From positions 1,298,282-1,358,604 of the forward strand of contig KL662192.1 of assembly GCA_000733415.1 (NCBI GenBank): a DNA stretch of 60,323 nucleotides, read 5' to 3'. The DNA comes from [Leptolyngbya] sp. JSC-1. GTDB taxonomy: Bacteria; Cyanobacteriota; Cyanobacteriia; Elainellales; Elainellaceae. The notes under the pieces are model-generated. The model worked only from the letters and a program-made list of their open reading frames with translations. It was not told the DNA's origin and ran no database searches. The stretch's first letter is position 1, and the number at the start of each line of letters is the position of its first letter. This document shows, one piece after another, positions 27,173-36,517 of this stretch. The position numbers were made by a program, and so were the translations under genes.

Positions 27173-27855
27173 TGAGTACGAGCCTGGAAAAGTTAACGAT
27201 TACGCCAATCGTGATCAAAAATAATCAATTAGAACAGCGTCTGCCGCCCATTTCGGTGCTATTTAATCCCGAAAGCTACACAATTAGCAAAACGGTTAAC
27301 TGGTCAAAAAAAACGTCCGAACAGTTCAATGCTCCTTTGTCCTTCTTTAGCGGTGGAGATAGCCGCATACTGAGTCTTCAACTGTTCTTTGATGTCACAA
27401 TTCCCGTCAATGCTCAGGGGCAGACGGTGGTGCTGGAAGACGTGCGGCAGGAGAGTAACAAAATTGTTGCCCTAACGCGAATCGAGCGTGATGAGCAGCA
27501 CCCGCGCATCTGTGAGATGGCCTGGGGCAACTCGCCGGTTGGTTCTGACTTTCCCTTTGTTGGCATGATCACCAGCCTGACGCAAAAATTTAGCCAGTTC
27601 TCTCGCAGCGGCAAACCGATTCGGGCAACATTAGATGTGACGTTTACGGAATATCTGAATCCAGAGTTAGACAAACGCAAGACTGATCCTGAATTGACCA
27701 CTCAGGTGATTCGAGGAGGTGCAACGCTGGATAGCATTACTGCCGAGCTTTACCACGATCCTAAACGATGGCGCGTGATTGCTGAAGCAAATGGTATTGA
27801 TGATCCCCGTCATCTCCAGGTTGGACGAACACTGCTCATTCCTAACATTAATTAG
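27172..27855 (+). CDS. CIS tube-baseplate adaptor with LysM domain (Afp7/Pvc7-like)
   Basis: A 227-residue protein. The N-terminal part (LPPISVLFNPESYTISKTVNW, then FFDVTIP and CEMAWGN) is the CIS tube-related fold. The C-terminal LysM-like module (about 178-225) reads GATLDSITAELYHDP, RVIAEANGI and VGRTLLIP. In Afp and PVC this protein joins the spike hub to the first tube ring. It is coupled by TGATG to the preceding gene. Confidence 0.88.
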   Translation: MSTSLEKLTITPIVIKNNQLEQRLPPISVLFNPESYTISKTVNWSKKTSEQFNAPLSFFSGGDSRILSLQLFFDVTIPVNAQGQTVVLEDVRQESNKIVALTRIERDEQHPRICEMAWGNSPVGSDFPFVGMITSLTQKFSQFSRSGKPIRATLDVTFTEYLNPELDKRKTDPELTTQVIRGGATLDSITAELYHDPKRWRVIAEANGIDDPRHLQVGRTLLIPNIN

Positions 27856-27897
27856 TCGCAAGATTCACAACAAAATTATCGCTTTGAGGTTGGAACT

Positions 27898-28956
27898 ATG
27901 CCGCTGCAATCTTTGCTCAATAGTCGGTTTCAGATACTCGTCAATCAATCCAAACTGCCGATGGCAGTGGAAGCTTACCTCGATAGCATTACGGTGGAGA
28001 TCGATCGCAACTTACCTGGCTTGTTTCAAATCGAGTTTATGGGTCTGGATTTTGCAGAAGTTCCTGCTCATTTCTCACCCGGAGCGATTGTTGATATTCA
28101 ACTAGGATTTGACCAGCCCGAACAGTTAATTAAAGGCGAAATTTTGGGATTAGAGCCGCAGTTTAGCAGCGTTCAGCCTCCTCGGCTCACGGTTTGGGGA
28201 TGCGATTCCCTGCATCGATTACAGTGGGGAACCAAAACGCGCACCTTTTTGAATACAACCGATAGTGCGATCGCCCAGAAGATTGCTTCTGACGCATTAT
28301 TAGTTCTGCAAACCGTGGAAAGTCCGGTGGTGCATGAATATGTAATGCAGGCAAACCAAACGGATCTGCAATTCCTTTTGCAGCGGGCACAGCAGGTTGG
28401 CTATGAACTATTTATGGCAGATGAAACGCTGTTCTTTCAGCCGATTTTGCAAAATACATCGCCTCGACAAATCCTCACATTGGGGCAAAACCTGCTGGAG
28501 TTTTACCCTCGGTTCTCGCTCATGTCACAGGCGACTAAGGTCACGGTAAAAGGGTGGGATATATTTCAAAAACAGGCAATTACTGAAACTAAAAATGCCG
28601 GGAAATTTGCTCAGGTGAACGATTCTAATCTTGCAGTGCGTGGAGAAGTGCTGGCTCGAAGATCTGGAGCCGCCGCCGCAGTAATAACCGATCGCCCCGT
28701 AAACACTTCAATGGCACAGCAAATGGCTCAGACACAACTCGACCAAACTGCCCTGGAACTGGTGACAGCCGAAGGAACCTGCGTTGGCAATTCACAAATT
28801 CGACCAGGAACGATGGTTTTGATTCAGGGTTTAGATGGACAACCGGGCGGTCAATACAGTTTTGAGGGCAAATACTACGTCACAGGAGTCACCCACCGCT
28901 TCGATGTTGTTCAAGGCTATCTCACCGATTTTAAAGCAAAGAGGAACGCACAATGA
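27898..28956 (+). CDS. CIS hub protein, gpD/gp27-like (N-terminal half of a VgrG-type spike)
   Basis: A 352-residue protein of the phage late control D type: FQIEFMGLDFAEVPAHFSPG, IDIQLGF-like strand VDIQLGFDQPEQLIKGEI, LQFLLQRAQQVGYELF. It forms the trimeric hub on which the spike sits. Its stop overlaps the next start as ATGA (28953-28956). In Afp8/Pvc8 hub and spike are one chain; here they are two genes. Confidence 0.87.
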   Translation: MPLQSLLNSRFQILVNQSKLPMAVEAYLDSITVEIDRNLPGLFQIEFMGLDFAEVPAHFSPGAIVDIQLGFDQPEQLIKGEILGLEPQFSSVQPPRLTVWGCDSLHRLQWGTKTRTFLNTTDSAIAQKIASDALLVLQTVESPVVHEYVMQANQTDLQFLLQRAQQVGYELFMADETLFFQPILQNTSPRQILTLGQNLLEFYPRFSLMSQATKVTVKGWDIFQKQAITETKNAGKFAQVNDSNLAVRGEVLARRSGAAAAVITDRPVNTSMAQQMAQTQLDQTALELVTAEGTCVGNSQIRPGTMVLIQGLDGQPGGQYSFEGKYYVTGVTHRFDVVQGYLTDFKAKRNAQ

Positions 28957-29597
28957 ACTGGCTCGATCATCTGACAGAATCGTCAATTGCTCGTATGGAA
29001 ACGCAGCGAATTTATGGGGTCGTGATTGCTGTGGTCACGAACAATAAAGACCCGCAAAAGCTAGGACGAATGAAACTCAGGTTTCCCTGGCTCTCTGACC
29101 AGGAAGAAAGTAACTGGGCTCGCATGGCAATACCGATGGCAGGACGCGATCGCGGCTTCTTTTTCTTGCCTGAAGTGAACGATGAAGTATTAGTTGCATT
29201 TGAACAAGGTGATCCCAACTATCCCTACATAATAGGCGCATTGTGGAACGGCAAGGACATTCCCCCTGAGACAAATCAGGATGGTCAAAATGATACTCGC
29301 ATTATTAAATCTCGCAGCGGTCATATTGTGCGATTGAATGACAAACAGGGAGCAGAAAAGATCGAGATTATTGACAAAACGGGCAATAACCGGATTACGT
29401 TAGATGCCACAAAGAATACGATTTCAATTCAAAGTGATCAGGATATTGAATTTTCTGCACAAGGAGCCATTAAATTAAGAGCAAATAAAATCCAGATGGA
29501 GGCAACTGCAACTGCAGAGATCAAATCACAGGCAGAAATGAACTTCAAAACGAATGGAATTCTGAATCTTAAAGGAACGTTGATTAATTTGAATTAA
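28953..29597 (+). CDS. CIS spike protein, gpV/gp5-like
   Basis: A 214-residue protein. The OB-fold lies at about 15-100 (YGVVIAVVTNNKDPQKLGRM, then WARMAIPMAGRDRGFFFLPE and EVLVAFEQGDPNYPYIIGAL). The C-terminus has short repeated strands (ISIQSDQDIEFSAQGAIKLR) as in a triple-stranded beta-helix needle. It should trimerise on the hub and carry the PAAR tip encoded next. It is coupled to the hub gene by a 4-nt overlap. Confidence 0.9.
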   Translation: MNWLDHLTESSIARMETQRIYGVVIAVVTNNKDPQKLGRMKLRFPWLSDQEESNWARMAIPMAGRDRGFFFLPEVNDEVLVAFEQGDPNYPYIIGALWNGKDIPPETNQDGQNDTRIIKSRSGHIVRLNDKQGAEKIEIIDKTGNNRITLDATKNTISIQSDQDIEFSAQGAIKLRANKIQMEATATAEIKSQAEMNFKTNGILNLKGTLINLN

Positions 29598-29611
29598 ATC
29601 TGAGAGGATCT

Positions 29612-30004
29612 ATGGGACAACCTGCTGCTAAATTAGGCGATCGCATTCTTGCTGTTGATACTCACTTTGTCCTCGTTCCTGGTCTGCCCAGCCCTATGTT
29701 ACTTCCCCATCCCTTTACAGGAACCATCAACAGTAACCTGAGCAATAACGTCAACATAATGGGACGGCCCGCTGCCACCGTTGGCAGCCAAGCAACAAAC
29801 CTGCTGCCCCACATTCCTACCCCTCCTGGCACCTCGTTTCAAATTCCGCCCAGCAATTTAGGCACGATTCAGTTCGGAAGTTTAACCGTGAACATTAACG
29901 GCAAAATGGCGGCGCGAAATGGCGATACGGCGCTGACCTGTAATGATCCTGGCGATTTGCCGGTGGGTAAGGTTGTGGCAATTGGAACAGTGATGATCGG
30001 TTAA
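29612..30004 (+). CDS. CIS PAAR-type tip protein (Afp10-like)
   Basis: A 130-residue PAAR/DUF4150-like protein: MGQPAAKLGDRI, FTGTINSNLSNNVNIMGRPAATVGS, GSLTVNINGKMAARNGDTALTC. PAAR proteins sharpen the spike and often bind metal. It follows the spike gene by 14 nt. No extra effector domain is fused to it. Confidence 0.88.
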   Translation: MGQPAAKLGDRILAVDTHFVLVPGLPSPMLLPHPFTGTINSNLSNNVNIMGRPAATVGSQATNLLPHIPTPPGTSFQIPPSNLGTIQFGSLTVNINGKMAARNGDTALTCNDPGDLPVGKVVAIGTVMIG

Positions 30005-30052
30005 ATACTTTTAGATACTTTAGATTAGATACTTTAGAACAGAGCAGGAACA

Positions 30053-30457
30053 ATGGCTAAATTATTTCTAGGACGCGGTTTAGGATTTCCAATTCAATCG
30101 ATCGAGGATGGCAGTTTGCAAATGGCAGACTATGAAGAGAGCGTCCGGCAGTCGATTTTAATGATTTTAGGAACTGCCAAAGGAGAAAGAGTGATGCGCC
30201 CTGACTTTGGCTGCGATATCTATAACATGGTGTTTGAAATGCAAACGGCGACGACGGCTGGACGAATTTCTCAGGCAGTTCAAGATGCGTTGCTGAAACT
30301 GGAACCTCGCATTGATGTGATCGATGTCCAGACGATACCAGAATCGGATGGTGATGGCGAGCGCCTCGTTGTGAATCTTCGCTATCAAGTCCGCGCCACA
30401 AACAATGCATTCAACCTGGTCTATCCCTTTTATTTAGAAAGGAGCGTCGGCGCATGA
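30053..30457 (+). CDS. CIS baseplate wedge protein gp25-like (Afp9/Pvc9-like)
   Basis: A 134-residue gp25-like protein: SVRQSILMILGTAKGERVMRP and DFGCDIYNMVFE carry the conserved ExR-type wedge motif (GERVMRPDFG). It starts sheath polymerisation at the baseplate. Its stop overlaps the start of the large J protein as ATGA. Confidence 0.93.
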   Translation: MAKLFLGRGLGFPIQSIEDGSLQMADYEESVRQSILMILGTAKGERVMRPDFGCDIYNMVFEMQTATTAGRISQAVQDALLKLEPRIDVIDVQTIPESDGDGERLVVNLRYQVRATNNAFNLVYPFYLERSVGA

Positions 30458-33400
30458 TTTCCCGTGCCTTCAAAGTCGATCCTAGAACAGCAGAAGATAT
30501 TAGCCAACAACTTAGGCAATTGATTTCTATTTACATGCCGGAACAGTTTCCGACAGCTGATAAGGTTGCTAATCAGGGAGTTCAAGCTGCTCTGATTGCC
30601 ACTGCTGCTCGCCATGCTGAACTGATCATTCAACGGTTGAATCAAGTTCCTAACAAAAACCTGCTGGCATTTCTGAATCTGCTCGGAGCTTCTCAACTCC
30701 CCCCTCAAGCGGCGCGGGTGCCTTTAACCTTTTTTCTAGCTCAAGGGAGCAGTACTGATGCCGTCGTGCCTGCTGGAACATCGGTTGCCACCACTGCCAG
30801 CAACGGGCAAGCAGCGCTGACCTTCCAAACCGAGCAGGAACTGATTGTGACGGCAACCCAACTCACGTCCGTGTTGGTTCGTGATCCCCTGAGCGATCGC
30901 TTTGCCGATTACAGTGCGATTGCCCTTACCTCCAGTACGGATGGTGTTCCGATCTTTATGGCAAATCAGCCAATCGAACACAGTTTCTATATTGGCAGCA
31001 ATGCGCTATTTTCCCTGCCCAGCATCCAGTCAATTTCTTTAACGCTACAGCTTAAGGACATTACTAATTTCGACTCAAAGCAACTGCAGTGGGAAGTTTG
31101 GGATGGGCAGTCTGGTGTGGCGTTAAAGCTCGATCAAGGCAACGTTACAGCCAATGACACAGTTCTAAATGACACAGTTCTAAATGACACAGTTCTGTCG
31201 GACACGATCGCCTTTCGGTTTACAACGCCTCCTGCCATTCCGCTGCAATCCATTCAAGCGTTTCCCCCTAATCGCTGGCTGCGCTGCCGCCTATCACGTC
31301 CGATTACACCAATTATTTCTCAAGGAATTTCTGTACAACAGCTTCCCGAAATTCAGTCGATGCGGCTCCAGGTAACAGCGGGGCGATCGCAGCTTCCTAT
31401 TGATGTGGCTTTCAGCAATCAAACCCCAGTGGATTTGAAACAGCCCTTCTTCCCATTTGGACAGAAGCCACGCTTTGGTGATACACTCTATCTCGCCTGT
31501 CAGGAGGGATTTGCTTTTGCTGGATCTCAGGTGTCACTGAGCTTTGAGGTTGCCGATCCAACTGCACTAGGGATGGTTGTTCCACCAGACAATCAAAAGC
31601 CGCAGCCACAACTGCAATGGGAGTTTTGGAATGGACAGATCTGGAAGGTTATTGGTACATCAAATCGGTCGGGTGCGATCGCTAATTCAAACAATTTTGT
31701 TGACAATACTCAGGCATTTACAAAAGTAGGAACAAATACGGTTCAGTTTATACTTGCTGATCAACCACAGCAATTGAGCATCAATGGAACCAATAACTTC
31801 TGGATTCGCATCAGAATTATTGCAGGTGACTACGGAAAAGAAGCGCAGTATACCCAAGATAACAAAGCAAACATCACCTCATTTACGCCAGCCTCTTTCC
31901 TACCGCCAGTGATCAATACAATCACAGTAGGCTACACCTTGACCATGGCTGCATCATCACCCGAACAAATCCTGACTTACAACGATTTTACCTATCAGGC
32001 AATTAATCCAGGCGCACCATTTACACCGTTTGAGCCGCTTGAAGACACGGCTCAAACACTTTACTTGGGATTTCAACCACCTGCGGGACAGGCATTCCCG
32101 AACCGTCCGCTCAATCTGTACTGGTCGATAGCGGAAACCCTTTATGGCACATCACCTGCCCCTCTGTCTGCCGTGAAATGGGAATATTGGAATGGCAATC
32201 GCTGGACAGTTTTAACTGTCAAAGATGGAACGCAAAATTTAAGCCATTCTGGATTGGTTGAATTTCTGGTTCCCGCTGATTTTGCGCTTCGTCAAGAGTT
32301 TGGCATTGAGCAATACTGGCTACGGCTGGTTTCAGAGGCAACGGATGCAAACATACCACGACTGCATCAGTTGATCCCGAATACAGTTTATGCCACTCAG
32401 TCCACCACCATCGAGCAAGAGATTTTAGGGTCAAGTCAGGGAACTGCAAATCAGGTATTCCGAACGGCTCAAGTTCCCGTGCTGAGCGGACAAACAGTTC
32501 AGGTGAGAGAGTTGGAACAGGTTGGGAATGGACAGGCGATCGCCAACTCAACCTTACTGAATCAAAATGGTAATCAGAATAATGATCGAAACATAATTCA
32601 ACCTGCCGCAGAAGTGTGGATTGAATGGCAAGAGGTTCCTGATTTCTACAGTTCTGGAGTAGGTGATCGCCACTACACACTCAATCATCTAACGGGAGAG
32701 ATTACGTTCAGTGATGGCTTGAATGGACGTATTCCTCCGCTAGGTGCAAACAATGTGAGAATTCAATATCAAACGGGAGGCGGAACTGCCGGAAACTGCA
32801 TCGCCAACCGTGTAGTTGAACTCAAGACGACAGTTCCGTTAATCGATCGCGTCAGCAATCTGATTCCGGCGGCCGGTGGAATTGATGCCGAATCTCCCGA
32901 TGCCCTGAAGGATCGCGCTCCGCGCGTCGTTCGCCACGGAGGACGAGCCGTGACGATTGAAGACTACGAAGATTTGGCGATGCTGGCATCCCCTGCCGTT
33001 GCAAGAGCCAAATGTCTGCCCAGTCGGAATCCCACGACAATCGACGTTCAGCCTCCCACTGTTGACCCTGGCTTTGTTAGCGTTGTGATCGTGCCTCAAT
33101 CTACCGACCTCAAGCCAATTCCCAGTCTGGAACTGGTTAAGCGCGTGCAGACCTACCTGGAAGCCAACGCCATCCCAACTGTCAACATTGCCGTGGTTGG
33201 CCCCGTTTATATCCAAGTCAGCATTACCGCAGAGATCAGCCTGCAAAGCCCCGATCGCACCAGAGAAGTCGATCTTGCCCTTCACCAAAGCCTGACTCGC
33301 TTCCTCCATCCCCTGACGGGCGGTTTCGACGGCAGAGGCTGGATCTTCGGTCGAGAACCCCACAAATCTGACCTCTACGCTCTCCTCGAATCAATTCCCG

Positions 33401-33522
33401 GTGTCGATCACATCCGTAGCCTCACTGTCACCCAGACCCCAGACCTCCCCAACACCGAGCAGAGCAATCGCGCCCTCATCTACTCCGGCACCCATACCCT
33501 CAACTTAATATTCAACTCTTAA
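30454..33522 (+). CDS. CIS large baseplate J-like protein (Afp11/gp6-like)
   Basis: A 1022-residue baseplate protein. The C-terminal third holds the J/gp6 core: RVVRHGGRAVTIEDYEDLAM, SVVIVPQSTDLKPIPS, FLHPLTGGFDGRGWIFGREP. The N-terminal two-thirds are beta-rich with several WEFWNGQ-type repeats, as in Afp11-type proteins. It forms the wedge ring around the hub. A 15-nt tandem repeat codes for DTVLN three times near residue 235. It is coupled by 4 nt to gp25. Confidence 0.9.
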   Translation: MISRAFKVDPRTAEDISQQLRQLISIYMPEQFPTADKVANQGVQAALIATAARHAELIIQRLNQVPNKNLLAFLNLLGASQLPPQAARVPLTFFLAQGSSTDAVVPAGTSVATTASNGQAALTFQTEQELIVTATQLTSVLVRDPLSDRFADYSAIALTSSTDGVPIFMANQPIEHSFYIGSNALFSLPSIQSISLTLQLKDITNFDSKQLQWEVWDGQSGVALKLDQGNVTANDTVLNDTVLNDTVLSDTIAFRFTTPPAIPLQSIQAFPPNRWLRCRLSRPITPIISQGISVQQLPEIQSMRLQVTAGRSQLPIDVAFSNQTPVDLKQPFFPFGQKPRFGDTLYLACQEGFAFAGSQVSLSFEVADPTALGMVVPPDNQKPQPQLQWEFWNGQIWKVIGTSNRSGAIANSNNFVDNTQAFTKVGTNTVQFILADQPQQLSINGTNNFWIRIRIIAGDYGKEAQYTQDNKANITSFTPASFLPPVINTITVGYTLTMAASSPEQILTYNDFTYQAINPGAPFTPFEPLEDTAQTLYLGFQPPAGQAFPNRPLNLYWSIAETLYGTSPAPLSAVKWEYWNGNRWTVLTVKDGTQNLSHSGLVEFLVPADFALRQEFGIEQYWLRLVSEATDANIPRLHQLIPNTVYATQSTTIEQEILGSSQGTANQVFRTAQVPVLSGQTVQVRELEQVGNGQAIANSTLLNQNGNQNNDRNIIQPAAEVWIEWQEVPDFYSSGVGDRHYTLNHLTGEITFSDGLNGRIPPLGANNVRIQYQTGGGTAGNCIANRVVELKTTVPLIDRVSNLIPAAGGIDAESPDALKDRAPRVVRHGGRAVTIEDYEDLAMLASPAVARAKCLPSRNPTTIDVQPPTVDPGFVSVVIVPQSTDLKPIPSLELVKRVQTYLEANAIPTVNIAVVGPVYIQVSITAEISLQSPDRTREVDLALHQSLTRFLHPLTGGFDGRGWIFGREPHKSDLYALLESIPGVDHIRSLTVTQTPDLPNTEQSNRALIYSGTHTLNLIFNS
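31153..31197 (+). repeat. 15-nt in-frame tandem repeat in the baseplate gene
   Basis: Three copies of AATGACACAGTTCTA (last copy diverging at its end) encode repeated Asn-Asp-Thr-Val-Leu. Since 15 is a multiple of three, copy number can change without breaking the large baseplate protein. Confidence 0.85.
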
Positions 33523-33531
33523 TTCAACCCA

Positions 33532-33575
33532 CCCCCTACCCCCTACCCCCTACCCCCTACCCCCCACCCCCACCC
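33532..33575. repeat. CCCCCTA heptanucleotide tract before a baseplate gene
   Basis: C5-TA four times, then C6-A-C5-A-C3 up to the ATG at 33576. The other strand has runs of five G every 7 nt, a G-quadruplex pattern. The tract takes the place of a Shine-Dalgarno sequence for the next gene. Confidence 0.9.
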
Positions 33576-34556
33576 ATGCCCCTCCAACTCCCCAACCTCG
33601 ACGATCGCACCTACGATGACCTAGTACAGGAAGCGCTCAGTCTGATTCCGTCCTACGCGCCGGAGTGGACAAACTATAACGCTTCCGATCCGGGCATCAC
33701 CTTGATTGAACTGTTCGCTTATCTGAGCGAAATGTTGATTTACCGATTGAATCGGGTGAGGAATGCCAACCGTCAGGCATTTCTCAACCTGATAGTTGGT
33801 TTAGATGACAAAGGACAGAAACGCTATCCCGCCCCGCTAGATGAAGCGACGCTGAATCAGGAAATTCAAAAAGCCGTTTTGCAACTACGACAGTCTGATC
33901 GCGCCATCACTCGTGCTGATTTTGAACGTCATGCTGTTGCGATTCAGCAGGTTGCCCGCGCCCATTGTATTCCCCTTCGCAATCTAGCAACGAGCGATAT
34001 GCAAAGCGGTGACTTACCCGGTCACATCAGCGTCGTGATTGTGCCAACGTTGCCTGCTGATACTGCGTTCACTCCCACCGCACTTCAACCCACAGCGGAC
34101 ATGATTCAAGTCGTCAGCAATGATCTAGAACAACGGCGACTGCTGACAACCCGTGTGCATGTGGTGGGTGCTAAATTTGTTTCGATTGGCATCCAGCTAG
34201 AGATTCACCTGAAACCCGATGCGCTGGAAACCACCGTGCAATCGCTGGTCGAAACTACACTCAAAGAATTTCTACATCCACTGCGGGGTGGCACAGACGG
34301 TATAGGCTGGGAGTTTGGTCGCAGTGTGTTTGTGTCTGAAATCTATGAACTGCTCGATCAACTTCCGGGCATAGAGTTTATTGTTCCAGATAATGATCAA
34401 CCTGAGTTGCACCTGGTTAATTCTCAGAATTTTGCTTTCACGAGTGGCGATCGCCTGCTCAAAACCGATCGCGGCGACTTGATTGGTATTCAGCTATTTG
34501 CAAATGAACTGGTTCACCTTTCACAAATTCAGCTTAATTTTCCCACCTTTAACTAA
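33576..34556 (+). CDS. second CIS baseplate J-like protein (Afp12-like)
   Basis: A 326-residue protein. The N-terminus reads LPNLDDRTYDDLVQEALSLI, then PEWTNYNASDPGITLIELFAYL and LIYRLNRVRNANRQAFLNL, the typical start of large CIS baseplate wedge proteins. The rest is J-like: HISVVIVPTLP, VVGAKFVSIGIQLEIHL, FLHPLRGGTDGIGWEFGRSV. It is much shorter than Afp12. It has no ribosome-binding site; the C-rich repeat lies directly upstream. Confidence 0.87.
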   Translation: MPLQLPNLDDRTYDDLVQEALSLIPSYAPEWTNYNASDPGITLIELFAYLSEMLIYRLNRVRNANRQAFLNLIVGLDDKGQKRYPAPLDEATLNQEIQKAVLQLRQSDRAITRADFERHAVAIQQVARAHCIPLRNLATSDMQSGDLPGHISVVIVPTLPADTAFTPTALQPTADMIQVVSNDLEQRRLLTTRVHVVGAKFVSIGIQLEIHLKPDALETTVQSLVETTLKEFLHPLRGGTDGIGWEFGRSVFVSEIYELLDQLPGIEFIVPDNDQPELHLVNSQNFAFTSGDRLLKTDRGDLIGIQLFANELVHLSQIQLNFPTFN

Positions 34557-34567
34557 CCTTTAATCTT

Positions 34568-35269
34568 ATGGTGACTACAATTCGTTCTCCCAGTCGTCTA
34601 CTGGAATATTTACCAGTTATCTATCAAGATGATCCGTTTATCGGTCAATTTCTGCTGGCATTTGAAAAACTCTTGCTAGGTTTCGAGGATGATGTTTCGA
34701 TTCCTAAACTGAATCCGTCGGACGCTGAATCCGTTGCTTTAGAGGTTCACATTGCCAACATCGCCACCTATTTTGATCCGCTGCAAACCCCGGCTGATTT
34801 TCTGCCCTGGCTCGCCAGTTGGACTGCCCTTGCCCTACGTGCCGATCTGCCTATTCCGGTACAGCGTCAGTTTGTGGCGAATATTATGCACTACTACCGC
34901 TTCCGCGGCACCAAAGCGAACCTGCAAGAATTGCTCAGTTTGTTTGTACAGGGAAAGCCGACAATTGAGGAAACGTCTAATCTGGAATTCCAGATTGGAG
35001 TTCATTCCACGATTGGAAAAGATACTTTCCTGCGAGGCGGCGCGGCCCATTTCTTCACGGTTAAAATCGTCCTCCCCGAGTCCTTGCAGAACAACCGATC
35101 GCAGCTTGCACGACAATTGGCGATTGCCAGCGCCTTGATCGAACTGGAAAAGCCCGCTCACACTCACTATCAACTGATTCCGGTCTTCCCCGGCACGATG
35201 CAAGTGGGAAAAGTTTCAACAGTCGGTGTCGATACCGTCCTCGGTAATATACCTGCTGCATCCCAGTAA
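34568..35269 (+). CDS. CIS tail protein I-like baseplate component
   Basis: A 233-residue protein of the phage tail protein I type: RLLEYLPVIYQDDPFIGQFL, then PADFLPWLASWTALAL and HYYRFRGTKANLQELLSLF. The tail domain family is common at the end of CIS baseplate gene sets and links the wedge to the fibre. It lies 11 nt after the second J-like gene. Confidence 0.88.
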   Translation: MVTTIRSPSRLLEYLPVIYQDDPFIGQFLLAFEKLLLGFEDDVSIPKLNPSDAESVALEVHIANIATYFDPLQTPADFLPWLASWTALALRADLPIPVQRQFVANIMHYYRFRGTKANLQELLSLFVQGKPTIEETSNLEFQIGVHSTIGKDTFLRGGAAHFFTVKIVLPESLQNNRSQLARQLAIASALIELEKPAHTHYQLIPVFPGTMQVGKVSTVGVDTVLGNIPAASQ

Positions 35270-35301
35270 TTTTTACGCACAACTCTCAGGAGAATCTAAT
35301 T

Positions 35302-36312
35302 ATGGACACTATTCAACGGCTTAACTACTTTACGTCTCAGTTTCTGGTCGAAAATGATTTCCAGGATGAACAGTCTTATCATCGCAATATGCGATTGCTG
35401 CATAATAAATCTCTCCATACTTTTGGCGTAGTCAATGGATTGACAGTAACGCAAGTAGGCAACCAGCAGATCAAAGTCAGCGCGGGAATGGCAATCGACA
35501 AAAATGGTCAAGAAATCGTGCTGCTGAGTGATTCTGATACCTTCACGCTTAGCGGCAACAATACCGATGTCTTTGTCACGCTGCAATACACCGAATCGTC
35601 CGATGTTCCTGACACCACCAGTGGTTTGACGAATCGGTTTCGACGCACGACCGAGAGATTTCAGATCGCGAGTTCCACCACAAAACCTGCGGCAGATGGC
35701 TCGGTAATTCAAGTGGCAAGAGTCACTGTGGATAGCAACGGTAATATTCAGAGGATTAATAACGACGATCGAATTTTGGCAGGAGCGGCGATTGCCCCTA
35801 ACTCGATTCGCACAGATCAACTGGCAGATGGCAGCATCACGGCTGCAAAAATCGCAAATGCGGCTGTGGGTACTTCTGCTCTAGCGGACAATTCCATTAC
35901 GGCTGCAAAAATCGCTGACGGCTCAGTCAGGACATCCGAACTGGCAAATGGTGCAGTGACGGCAGACAAACTCGATCCGGCACTCCAGACGCAACTTTCT
36001 GTAAGCGGCATGATTTTGATGTGGACAGGCAGTGTGAATAATGTTCCTGCTGGGTGGGCTTTGTGTAATGGTCAGAACGGCACACCTGATTTGCGCGAAC
36101 GATTCATTATGGGTTTGTCAACTGACAATGACCCTAGAAGAGGAGGGCAAGCCACCCACAGTCACGCTGTTCCAGCCACACCGCAAGCCAACAGCAGAGA
36201 TGTAGCACCCGGTTCAAACTTCGGAATGGCGATCAATATACATACCCACACTACAGATGTGCAAAGCAACCTACCTCCCTTCTTTAAGCTTGCTTTCATT
36301 ATGAAGCTCTAG
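35302..36312 (+). CDS. CIS tail fibre protein with collar domain
   Basis: A 336-residue protein. The N-terminal region (about 1-155) is an attachment domain (NDFQDEQSYHRNMRLLHNKS). The middle has repeated strand motifs (DGSITAAKIANAAVGTSALA, then ADNSITAAKIADGSV) as in trimeric fibre shafts. The C-terminus (about 235-336) is a phage collar domain: GMILMWTGSVNNVPAGWALC, DLRERFIMGL and THSH/HTH pairs that bind metal in related tips. It is a receptor-binding fibre, so the device should recognise a surface or membrane. The start has a good AGGAG site. Confidence 0.88.
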   Translation: MDTIQRLNYFTSQFLVENDFQDEQSYHRNMRLLHNKSLHTFGVVNGLTVTQVGNQQIKVSAGMAIDKNGQEIVLLSDSDTFTLSGNNTDVFVTLQYTESSDVPDTTSGLTNRFRRTTERFQIASSTTKPAADGSVIQVARVTVDSNGNIQRINNDDRILAGAAIAPNSIRTDQLADGSITAAKIANAAVGTSALADNSITAAKIADGSVRTSELANGAVTADKLDPALQTQLSVSGMILMWTGSVNNVPAGWALCNGQNGTPDLRERFIMGLSTDNDPRRGGQATHSHAVPATPQANSRDVAPGSNFGMAINIHTHTTDVQSNLPPFFKLAFIMKL

Positions 36313-36336
36313 ACATCGGTGAGCTTGAACAAAGTG

Positions 36337-36384
36337 AAACCTAACACCAACAGACTTTGTTGGGTTTTGCTAAGCTCAACCCAA
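36337..36384. repeat. hairpin repeat between fibre and effector genes
   Basis: AAACCTAACA (36337-36346) can pair with TGTTGGGTTT (36358-36367), and alternatively TTGGGTT (36360-36366) with AACCCAA (36378-36384). This is a type of hairpin dispersed in cyanobacterial genomes. It may act as an attenuator between structural and effector genes. Confidence 0.55.
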
Positions 36385-36517
36385 TCCACAAATGATCTGC
36401 ACAAAGTAAGCGATCGCTCTTCCACTCTGCTGCTCTCATTTGTTAATGGGGGCGATCGTTTTTCCCTCAATCATTCTCATCCTCAATCCCCATTCCATTC
36501 TTCACGAGATTTCCGCC

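Noticed and set aside
32839..33363. 174-codon minus-strand frame in the baseplate gene
   Set aside because: Antisense to the conserved J core; no motif.
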